Shown here in pieces: positions 1-5,553 of a stretch of DNA of 5,622 nt. Positions within the stretch are counted from its first letter, which is position 1. Each line of letters begins with the position of its first letter. The notes under the pieces were generated by a model that was not told the origin of the DNA, searched no databases, and saw only the letters and a program-made list of their open reading frames with translations. This stretch comes from Candidatus Sumerlaeota bacterium. Its GTDB lineage: Bacteria > Sumerlaeota > Sumerlaeia > MWCT01 > JAGHBZ01. The DNA lies in NCBI GenBank assembly GCA_021160705.1, contig JAGHBZ010000233.1, forward strand, positions 1 to 5,622, in the 5' to 3' direction. Position numbers and translations under genes: made by a program.

Positions 1-363
1 GTAATAGGCATAGCCCAGTGTCCAGGACTCTATGTATGTATAGTAAAAGAAGATAATAAGCGGTCCGAAGATACCAATAGCACCAATGTATTTAGCCACG
101 GGCGAGCGCCACATTGACTGGAATATACCCGGTGCACTCCCATGAGAGAATCTACCCCCATACCTGCCCATAGTCCATTCCACCCAGCAGAGTGGAATCC
201 CCAGGAGAAGAAAGGCAATAAAATAAGGAATCATAAAGGCGCCACCACCGTTCTCAGCCGCCTGTACCGGGAACCGCAGGAAATTGCCGAGTCCAACTGC
301 GCTCCCTGCTACTGCCAGTACCACTCCTATCCTTGTAGCCCAGACTTCACGTGCTCTGTTCAT
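1..363 (-). CDS. Sodium-dependent neurotransmitter-symporter (NSS) family transporter, LeuT-like, N-terminal part only
   Basis: This is the first 121 residues of a secondary amino-acid transporter of the inner membrane; the frame stays open to the left edge, so the rest lies outside the window (whole proteins are about 450-520 residues). The translation begins MNRAREVWATRIG and contains the NSS TM1 signature GSAVGLGNFLRFP (residues 20-32), then QAAENGGGAFMIPY, WVEWTMGRYGG and, in TM3, YYTYIESWTLG. From memory of Aquifex LeuT the two align without gaps over this whole segment. Residues known in LeuT for Na+ and substrate are present at the same numbers: Gly20, Ala22, Val23, Leu25, Gly26, Asn27 and Tyr108; the gate residues Arg5 and Arg30 are also kept. 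Asn21 of LeuT is Ser here and Val104 is Ile. ATG at 363 is chosen because a purine-rich Shine-Dalgarno stretch precedes it. Family assignment is very secure; the substrate (probably a neutral amino acid) is inference. Confidence 0.95.
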   Translation of the reverse strand, partial: MNRAREVWATRIGVVLAVAGSAVGLGNFLRFPVQAAENGGGAFMIPYFIAFLLLGIPLCWVEWTMGRYGGRFSHGSAPGIFQSMWRSPVAKYIGAIGIFGPLIIFFYYTYIESWTLGYAYY

Positions 364-367
364 CTCT

Positions 368-375
368 CCTTCCTT
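368..375 (-). promoter_or_regulatory. Ribosome binding site of the NSS transporter gene
   Basis: On the minus strand the bases before the ATG read AAGGAAGGAGAG. The AAGGAAGG part lies four bases upstream of the start codon (a second AAGGAG lies almost against it). This strong purine stretch supports the ATG at 363 as the real start. Confidence 0.65.
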
Positions 376-416
376 ATATATATTTTTAAGTTAGCTACAA
401 TGAGTTAATTCGTTTT

Positions 417-435
417 CTGTAAAATTACAGTAATT
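417..435. promoter_or_regulatory. Two overlapping AT-rich dyads upstream of the NSS gene, possible operator
   Basis: CTGTAA-AA-TTACAG (417-430) is a perfect 6+6 inverted repeat, and AATTAC-A-GTAATT (423-435) is a second perfect one sharing bases with it. They lie 54-72 bases before the transporter start. On the minus strand the first dyad contains TTTACA (418-423), a 5/6 match to a -35 hexamer, but I find no good -10 hexamer at the proper distance. A repressor or activator site is a reasonable guess; chance in AT-rich DNA is also possible. The 7-T run at 434-440 on the plus strand makes it look superficially like a terminator, but no plus-strand gene ends here. Confidence 0.3.
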
Positions 436-477
436 TTTTTATGAATTAAATCTGTAACGTATCAGTTCTTTGATAAA

Positions 478-490
478 GTTCCGAGGGAAC
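478..490 (-). terminator. Short hairpin, possible weak terminator after gyrA
   Basis: The perfect inverted repeat GTTCC-gag-GGAAC forms a 5-bp stem with a 3-base loop. On the minus strand it is followed by TTTATC, giving only three Ts in a row. It lies about 95 bases after the gyrA stop and before the transporter gene, where termination would be expected, but stem and T-run are both short for an intrinsic terminator. Confidence 0.3.
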
Positions 491-501
491 GACCCGTATG
501 T

Positions 502-542
502 AGCCCGGTGGGTTTACCCCGGGATTCGGGGGATTAATGGCT
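502..542. repeat. GC-rich palindromic element with alternative hairpins (REP-like or attenuator-like)
   Basis: Two stems share bases. CCCGG (504-508) pairs with CCGGG (519-523), extended inside by GG/CC with one bulged T and a 5-base loop. CCCCG (517-521) can instead pair with CGGGG (527-531) around a GGATT loop. The element is framed by AGCC (502-505) and GGCT (539-542). It sits in an otherwise AT-rich 220-base gap between gyrA and the transporter gene. The form is that of short dispersed intergenic palindromes found in many bacteria, or of an mRNA structure. No T-run follows it on either strand, so it is not a normal intrinsic terminator. Only one copy is in the window. Confidence 0.45.
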
Positions 543-583
543 TGTAATGAAAAGTTTCCGCACATTTCAAACAGAAAATGTTA

Positions 584-3043
584 TTAGTTTTTTATCTCCG
601 CGCTTAACATATTCTCATTCTTTTCGGCAATCCGCTCCATACCTGTCAGGTGGTCATCCTCATCTAATTGAATGAGTCGAACACCCTGCGTGTTTCTACT
701 AATCACCCTGATACCAGAGACCGGGATTCTAATAATTTTGCCCTTCTGGGTTATCATAATCAGCTCGTCAGTATCAATGACCTCCTTTATACCGAGCACA
801 TTACCGTTTCGTTCACTGACTTTGATATTAATAACGCCCTTGCCACCCCGATGTGTGATACGATAATCGTTTATGCTGGTGCGTTTGCCATATCCTTTTT
901 CGCATACAGTAAGGATGGTAGAGTTAGGACGGCAAATCTCCAGACCAATCACCTCATCGTCGGGCATTAATCTAATCCCGATGACTCCTCTGACACCGCG
1001 TCCCATTGGACGAATTTCTGACTCGTGAAATCGGATGGCAAGCCCTCGCCGGGTGGCTATAAAGACGTCATTTTTTCCGTGCGATAATTTGACATCTATC
1101 AACTCGTCATCATCAGGAATCTCTATGGCTTTAATACCGGTGCGGCGTGGATTACTGTACAGAGCCAAAGAGTTCTTTACTACGTAGCCATTTCGCGTGG
1201 CAAAAATGAGATATTGTTCCGCATCAAATCGGGCAACTGGAATCATCCCCTCAATCGTTTCCCCCTCCTCAAGATTGAGCAAATTCACAATTGGTCTTCC
1301 CTTGGAGGTCCTGCCGCCCTGGGGTAGTTCATAGACTTTTAACCAGTACGCCCGCCCTTTATTGGTAAAAAACAAAATATAATTATGCGTGGTCCCTACA
1401 AAGAGGTGCTCCACCCAATCTTCCTGTTTGGTCTCCATCCCGGTTAATCCTTTACCGCCACGATGCTGACGACGATATAACGTGGTCGGGGTACGTTTAA
1501 TATACCCACTATGCGAGACCGTAATGACCACATTCTCTTCAGCTATCAGGTCCTCAATGGTCAAATCTTTTGCAGCTTCAATTATCTCAGTCCTACGTTC
1601 ATCGCCAAACTGCTCCTGCACCTTGCGGAGTTCTTCCTTAACTATATCCAGTACCTTCTGAGGCGAGTCGAGGATTTCTTTTAGAGACTTAATTGTCTTT
1701 TTTAGTTCGCTTAATTCCTGTTTAAGGTTCTGAATCTCTAGCCCGGTCAGACGTTGCAGTCGCATATCCAGGATTGCCTGTGCCTGAACCTCTGAAAGAG
1801 CAAGCCTGCTCATTAATTTTTCTTTTGCCTCTTCAGTGGTCTTTGACTGACGAATTAACTTTATCACCAAATCTATCTGGTCGACTGCTTTTTTAAGTCC
1901 TTCAACAATGTGCAGGCGTTGCTCGGCTCTTCTCAGCTCAAATTTAGTTCGGCGAACCACCACCTCTTTACGATGCTCAACAAAATAATGAATCATCTTG
2001 GGGAGTGGGAGGTACGCAGGCTGATTATTCACCAGTGCCAGTAGAATAATGCTATATGCTGTCTCCAATGAGGTGTGTTTTAACAGATGGTTAATGATTA
2101 CCTGTGTAGGTTCACCACGTTTTGCCTCAATCACTATTCGTATACCTTCGCGGTCAGACTCGTCGCGCAAATCCGAAACCCCGGTTATCTTTTTCTGCTG
2201 CACAAGCTGAGCAATCTCCTCAAGGATTTTAGATTTATTTATCTGGTACGGGATTTCTGTGACCACTATCGCCTCCCTGCCACCCTTGAGTTGTTCTGTC
2301 ACAATCCGCGAACGCATAACGATTCTTCCACGCCCGGTCGTGTACGCCTTTTTTATCTGTTCCTTTCCGATAATAAAGGCGCCTGTGGGAAAATCCGGTC
2401 CCGGAATGCATTCCATCAATTCATCCACAGAGATTTCAGGATTATCAATGTAGGCAATAATACCATCAATGACTTCCCGCAGGTTATGGGGAGGGATATT
2501 TGTCGCCATCCCCACAGCAATCCCGGAGGAACCGTTTATCAGGAGATTCGGGATGGCAGAGGGCAACACCACTGGCTCAACATTTTTGCCGTCGTAATTA
2601 GGGCGGAAATCAACGGTGTCTTTATCTATATCTGCCAGCATAGCTTCTGCCAGGGGTGCGAGCCGGGCTTCAGTATACCGATATGCAGCAGGCGGGTCAC
2701 CATCAATAGAACCGAAGTTACCCTGCCCGTCTATCAAGACATATCGTGAGGAAAAATCCTGAGCCATCCGCACCAGAGCATCATAAATGGCAGCATCGCC
2801 ATGCGGGTGATATTTACCCATAGTCTCACCGACGATTCGTGCACATTTCATATACGGACGGTTGGGGTGAAGACCCAGCTCTCGCATCGCATAGATTATA
2901 CGCCGATGAACGGGTTTTAGCCCATCTCGCACATCCGGCAATGCACGCCCCACTATTACGCTCATTGAGTAATCAATATACGAGTCTTTCATCTCCTCCT
3001 CAAGAGGACGGGGAATTATCTGTTGACGTAGTGACTCTTGCAT
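584..3043 (-). CDS. gyrA: DNA gyrase subunit A
   Basis: GyrA is the DNA-breaking and rejoining subunit of the A2B2 type IIA topoisomerase that introduces negative supercoils using ATP hydrolysed by GyrB. The 819-residue protein is of normal length and intact. Residues about 10-160 form the winged-helix breakage domain: the quinolone-region motif YHPHGDAAIYD (78-88) and the catalytic pair Arg122-Tyr123 in AAYRYTEARL. Residues about 160-350 are the tower, about 350-500 the coiled-coil arm and exit gate (heptad-like leucines about 430-475), and about 505-800 the six-bladed beta-pinwheel that wraps DNA. The GyrA box, which separates gyrase from Topo IV ParC, reads QHRGGKG (526-532) rather than the common QRRGGKG; a second HRGGKG occurs at 731-736. 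The position matching E. coli Ser83 is Ala84, while Asp87 is kept as Asp88. The ATG at 3043 has AAGGAG six bases upstream. It is divergent from the M48 protease gene, and gyrB is not in the window. Confidence 0.98.
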   Translation of the reverse strand: MQESLRQQIIPRPLEEEMKDSYIDYSMSVIVGRALPDVRDGLKPVHRRIIYAMRELGLHPNRPYMKCARIVGETMGKYHPHGDAAIYDALVRMAQDFSSRYVLIDGQGNFGSIDGDPPAAYRYTEARLAPLAEAMLADIDKDTVDFRPNYDGKNVEPVVLPSAIPNLLINGSSGIAVGMATNIPPHNLREVIDGIIAYIDNPEISVDELMECIPGPDFPTGAFIIGKEQIKKAYTTGRGRIVMRSRIVTEQLKGGREAIVVTEIPYQINKSKILEEIAQLVQQKKITGVSDLRDESDREGIRIVIEAKRGEPTQVIINHLLKHTSLETAYSIILLALVNNQPAYLPLPKMIHYFVEHRKEVVVRRTKFELRRAEQRLHIVEGLKKAVDQIDLVIKLIRQSKTTEEAKEKLMSRLALSEVQAQAILDMRLQRLTGLEIQNLKQELSELKKTIKSLKEILDSPQKVLDIVKEELRKVQEQFGDERRTEIIEAAKDLTIEDLIAEENVVITVSHSGYIKRTPTTLYRRQHRGGKGLTGMETKQEDWVEHLFVGTTHNYILFFTNKGRAYWLKVYELPQGGRTSKGRPIVNLLNLEEGETIEGMIPVARFDAEQYLIFATRNGYVVKNSLALYSNPRRTGIKAIEIPDDDELIDVKLSHGKNDVFIATRRGLAIRFHESEIRPMGRGVRGVIGIRLMPDDEVIGLEICRPNSTILTVCEKGYGKRTSINDYRITHRGGKGVINIKVSERNGNVLGIKEVIDTDELIMITQKGKIIRIPVSGIRVISRNTQGVRLIQLDEDDHLTGMERIAEKNENMLSAEIKN

Positions 3044-3123
3044 TTATTACTCCTTGGTGTATAATCTGCTGGCGTTAATATAAAATTGCAAACTCAGAGG
3101 ATTTTACATACATTATTCTAAAT
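3044..3123. promoter_or_regulatory. Divergent intergenic region between gyrA and the M48 protease gene
   Basis: Eighty AT-rich bases must hold the start signals of both divergent genes. For the plus strand, TTGCAA (3086-3091) and TACATT (3109-3114) are separated by 17 bases and each matches four of six consensus bases; transcription would then begin about 3121, almost at the protease ATG. For gyrA, TATATT (3077-3082 on the minus strand) is a 5/6 match to a -10 but lacks a clear -35; TATACA (3058-3063) is a weaker option. TTGCAA is its own reverse complement and so could serve as a shared site. All promoter calls are by eye. Confidence 0.35.
3050..3055 (-). promoter_or_regulatory. Ribosome binding site of gyrA
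   Basis: On the minus strand AAGGAG is followed by TAATAA and then the ATG, an ideal 6-base spacing. This fixes the gyrA start. Confidence 0.8.
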
Positions 3124-4233
3124 ATGCAAGAGGCAAAACGATATGAAACCCTGAGATTATCACTCAGTGTGCTAGCTACCTGTATTGAACTCGCATATTT
3201 GCTGGTTGCCTACTGGAGTGGGTTCTCGCTGGGACTAAAAAATCTTGTGGAATCTTTAGTTGCTCTGCGTTCCCTTCAAATTGCCCTTTTTGTGGGACTC
3301 CTGTTCGGCATCATTGAGATTATCCTTTTGCCTGTCTCCTGCTGGCGGGGATGGATACTTCCGCGGCGGTTTAATCTCTCGCATCAGACGTTCGCTCACT
3401 GGTGTAAGGATTACCTAAAGTCCATTGGGCTAAGTTTCCTGATTATCATCATCGTGGTCGAATCCTTTTATCTCTTTATCAGAGAGACTCCGCAGCTCTG
3501 GTGGCTGAGCTTCTCAATGGTTCTTATCCTCTTTATGGTCATATTGGCAAAACTTATGCCCGTGCTCATACTACCCATATTTTTAAAATCAGAACCACTT
3601 GAAGATGGTGAGCTGAAATCACGACTGGAGGAACTCTCACGGCAGGTGATTGGCACACCTCTGCCTGTATATGTGATGCATCTAAGCGAAAAGACAAGGT
3701 CTGCTACCGCAATGATTGCTGGCATTGGCTCAACCCGTCGCATCTATCTTGCAGATACTTTACTGCAGAACTTTTCACCAGAGGAGGTTTGTGTCATCTC
3801 CGCTCATGAAATGGGTCATCACCACTATCGGCATTTATGGAAAGCTCTGGCTCTACAATCCGCAATGATTATCCTCACTATGGCACTCCTGAGCCTTTTT
3901 GTCTCCAGAATGTCTGCTGAATTCCCCTCCTTCAATGTAAGCGACCTTGCTGTACTGCCTTTAATTATAGTTGCGGTGAGCGTGGTCTTTTTCTTTTTAC
4001 ATATCTTGGTTAATATTATATTAAGACGCTCGGAAATGCAGGCTGATGAGTTTGCGGTCAGGACTACTCACCTGCGCTACCCATTTATATCCGCAATGCA
4101 GAAACTCGCTGAACTTAATCTGGCTAACCCCGACCCCTCATCCATTGTGGAGTTTCTGTTCTATTCGCACCCCTCACTTAAAAAAAGGATTGATTTTATA
4201 CAAACCATTGATTTAAATGAATCAACTCATTAA
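3124..4233 (+). CDS. Integral-membrane M48 zinc metalloprotease, STE24/CAAX prenyl protease 1 type
   Basis: This is a membrane-embedded zinc endopeptidase of 369 residues. The catalytic HExxH is HEMGH (228-232, His228, Glu229, His232), and the third zinc ligand is Glu304 in the family motif RSEMQADEFA. Other family marks are PLEDGELKSRLEEL (158-171), GIGSTRRIYLADTLL (200-214) and the C-terminal SHPSLKKRI (348-356). Hydrophobic stretches at about 12-31, 50-72, 101-119, 127-153, 241-261 and 275-300 fit the STE24 N-terminal membrane domain followed by the peptidase domain; the length is normal to slightly short for bacterial members. In eukaryotes STE24 trims prenylated proteins; in bacteria, which lack that pathway, a membrane-protein quality-control role is usual guesswork. 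The conserved Asn of the NAxxxG edge strand is Thr195 (SATAMIAGIG). No Shine-Dalgarno stands at the normal distance before ATG 3124; AGAGGA (3096-3101) is 22 bases away. The frame is open back to 3079 with only ATT codons as extra starts. Confidence 0.92.
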   Translation: MQEAKRYETLRLSLSVLATCIELAYLLVAYWSGFSLGLKNLVESLVALRSLQIALFVGLLFGIIEIILLPVSCWRGWILPRRFNLSHQTFAHWCKDYLKSIGLSFLIIIIVVESFYLFIRETPQLWWLSFSMVLILFMVILAKLMPVLILPIFLKSEPLEDGELKSRLEELSRQVIGTPLPVYVMHLSEKTRSATAMIAGIGSTRRIYLADTLLQNFSPEEVCVISAHEMGHHHYRHLWKALALQSAMIILTMALLSLFVSRMSAEFPSFNVSDLAVLPLIIVAVSVVFFFLHILVNIILRRSEMQADEFAVRTTHLRYPFISAMQKLAELNLANPDPSSIVEFLFYSHPSLKKRIDFIQTIDLNESTH

Positions 4234-4247
4234 ATTGCAAAAACTCT

Positions 4248-4271
4248 ATGGGCTATGAAAAAGAGCTATGA
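4248..4271 (+). other. Possible 7-codon leader ORF overlapping the AI-2E start
   Basis: ATG at 4248 opens a frame MGYEKEL whose TGA (4269-4271) overlaps the AI-2E ATG (4268-4270) as ATGA. Such overlaps allow translational coupling, which could make up for the weak Shine-Dalgarno of the main gene. No good Shine-Dalgarno precedes the small ORF either, and an ORF this short may be chance. Confidence 0.2.
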
Positions 4272-5485
4272 ATGGCGACACACTTGACAGACAACTCAAA
4301 AAAGCCCTTACCTGGCTTTGCTATTTAATCATTCTTGCTGGCTCAGTCTATGCGCTTTATACCCTTCGCTCAATCCTGAAGACACTGAGCAATATTGCCT
4401 CGCCGTTTCTGGTCGGGTTCATCGTGGCATATCTATTTGACCCGATTGTCACGTTCCTTCAACGGCGGCTTCGCCTCTCACGAATATTCGGGCTGGTGGT
4501 GGTTTACGTAATAATTTTCCTGCTCATCGGGCTTTTTCTCCTATGGCTTCTCCCTAATGTATATCATCAATTAATGGCAATGATTAATCTCCTGGTAGAA
4601 GTACTGCCTCAAAAAATCAGCCTCCTGTTCGAAAAACTGAAAATCCAGTTCACCCCTGAACAAAAAGAAAAACTCGTTGAGCAGTTCAAGGCTATACAGG
4701 ACAACCTCCAACAGATAATCCAGGCAGCCCTCCCGGGTCTGAAAGCTGTTGCCACAGGTGGTGCGACCGCCGCCGGCACACTCGCTAAAAGTCTGGTTAA
4801 TATGCTTGGCTCCATTGTTTCTTTCTTCTCGTTTCTCAGCTTTGTTGCGGTCATCAGCTTTTATCTCATAGTAGATTTCAGCAAGATTCGCCCATCCATT
4901 GAACCTTTAATTTCTCCCAGACATCGCCAGCGTGTCTTTGACCTCCTTGAAAAAGTCGACATAGCGGTTGGGGGATTTATCCGCGGACAGCTTATTGACT
5001 GTGTGCTGGTGGGTATACTGACTACCATATTACTCCTCATCGCTGGATTTAAAGAATACGCACTCCTGATTGGGTTTCTGGCGGGCGCTGGCAACATCGT
5101 CCCTTATCTTGGACCGATTATCGGCGCTACCCCTGCTGTCATCTGGGTATTGCTATCATCTACGTATGCAACGCTTTCGGATAAGCTTTATGGAGTGCTT
5201 ATTGTAGCTGGAATCTTTATTTTTGTGCAGAGTGTTGAGGGGTTTGTATTCCAGCCTCGCATCGTAGGAAAAAACAGCCAGCTCCACCCGCTCCTTGTAC
5301 TTCTCGCACTTATGGTTGGCGCTCATCTGGGGATTGGTGGGCTTATTATAGCTATTCCCACCGCCGCCGCCCTCCGCGTACTGGTCAACGAACTCTGGTG
5401 GCAACCCCTTTGCAAACGCAATAATCCTCCCAAACCCGAACCACCCCCAACCGACAAACCGACCCCAACCGACAAAACCGATTAA
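4268..5485 (+). CDS. AI-2E (PerM/UPF0118) family membrane transporter
   Basis: This 405-residue polytopic membrane protein belongs to the AI-2E family, whose studied members include the autoinducer-2 exporter TqsA and some Na+(Li+)/H+ antiporters; the substrate here cannot be told. Hydrophobic segments lie at about 14-33, 43-62, 72-95, 178-203, 240-260, 263-300, 307-325 and 340-372, with an amphipathic, helix-rich soluble section at about 100-175, as is typical. Family motifs are SPFLVGFIVAYLFDPI (45-60), FIRGQLIDCVLVGI (237-250), NIVPYLGPIIGATPA (276-290), and VFQPRIVGKNSQLHPLLVLL (327-346) followed by GAHLGIGGLIIAIPTAA. The membrane domain ends near residue 378; the last 20 residues are rich in Pro, Thr, Asp and Lys, are encoded largely by the tandem repeat, and stop within it. 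The start follows a weak AAAGAG with only two bases of spacing. The gene lies 34 bases after the M48 stop with no terminator between, so one operon is likely. Confidence 0.93.
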   Translation: MNGDTLDRQLKKALTWLCYLIILAGSVYALYTLRSILKTLSNIASPFLVGFIVAYLFDPIVTFLQRRLRLSRIFGLVVVYVIIFLLIGLFLLWLLPNVYHQLMAMINLLVEVLPQKISLLFEKLKIQFTPEQKEKLVEQFKAIQDNLQQIIQAALPGLKAVATGGATAAGTLAKSLVNMLGSIVSFFSFLSFVAVISFYLIVDFSKIRPSIEPLISPRHRQRVFDLLEKVDIAVGGFIRGQLIDCVLVGILTTILLLIAGFKEYALLIGFLAGAGNIVPYLGPIIGATPAVIWVLLSSTYATLSDKLYGVLIVAGIFIFVQSVEGFVFQPRIVGKNSQLHPLLVLLALMVGAHLGIGGLIIAIPTAAALRVLVNELWWQPLCKRNNPPKPEPPPTDKPTPTDKTD

Positions 5486-5553
5486 CCGACATAACCGACC
5501 TAAACCGACGAACCGACACAACCGACCTAAACCGACATAACCGACTAACCGAC
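5449..5553. repeat. Tandem array of twelve AACCGAC units (8-10 base spacing, about 27-base super-period)
   Basis: Units start at 5449, 5457, 5467, 5476, 5484, 5493, 5503, 5511, 5520, 5530, 5539 and 5547. Eleven read AACCGAC exactly; the fourth reads AACCGAT. Linkers are one to three bases, so the spacing runs 8, 10, 9, 8, 9, 10, 8, 9, 10, 9, 8. Three units make a super-period of 26-28 bases, mostly 27, and AACCGACCTAAACCGAC is repeated exactly at 5493-5509 and 5520-5536. Degenerate material (CCCAAACCCGAACCACCCCC) runs up to the array from about 5429. The first four units lie in the AI-2E gene and encode its tail; the stop codon TAA (5483-5485) falls at the junction of units four and five; the remainder is noncoding. 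The other strand is GTCGGTT-rich. It is not a CRISPR: units are too short and there are no real spacers. Confidence 0.9.

Noticed and set aside
30..408. Open frames on the other phases of the left end (30-218 minus and 142-408 plus)
   Set aside because: They overlap the LeuT-like gene, whose translation matches a known family along its full visible length. These are shadow frames without family features.
417..440. Plus-strand intrinsic terminator (dyad followed by a run of seven Ts)
   Set aside because: The stem is AT-rich and no plus-strand gene ends to its left. A dyad serving the minus-strand transporter gene is a better reading.
364..583. tRNA or known riboswitch in the gyrA-transporter gap
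   Set aside because: No cloverleaf, CCA end or conserved riboswitch core could be found on either strand; only simple hairpins are present.
2087..2749. A 220-codon open frame on the plus strand opposite gyrA
   Set aside because: It lies wholly antisense to the conserved breakage and tower region of gyrA, has no recognisable motif and no ribosome site. Its length follows from gyrA codon use.
584..3043. Topoisomerase IV subunit ParC instead of GyrA
   Set aside because: The C-terminal domain has a GyrA box (QHRGGKG) and a full six-blade length, both typical of GyrA and absent from ParC.
5449..5553. CRISPR array or telomere-like sequence
   Set aside because: Units of seven bases with one- to three-base linkers are far too short for CRISPR repeats and spacers. 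The CCTAAACC look is local, and the repeat core differs from any telomere repeat.
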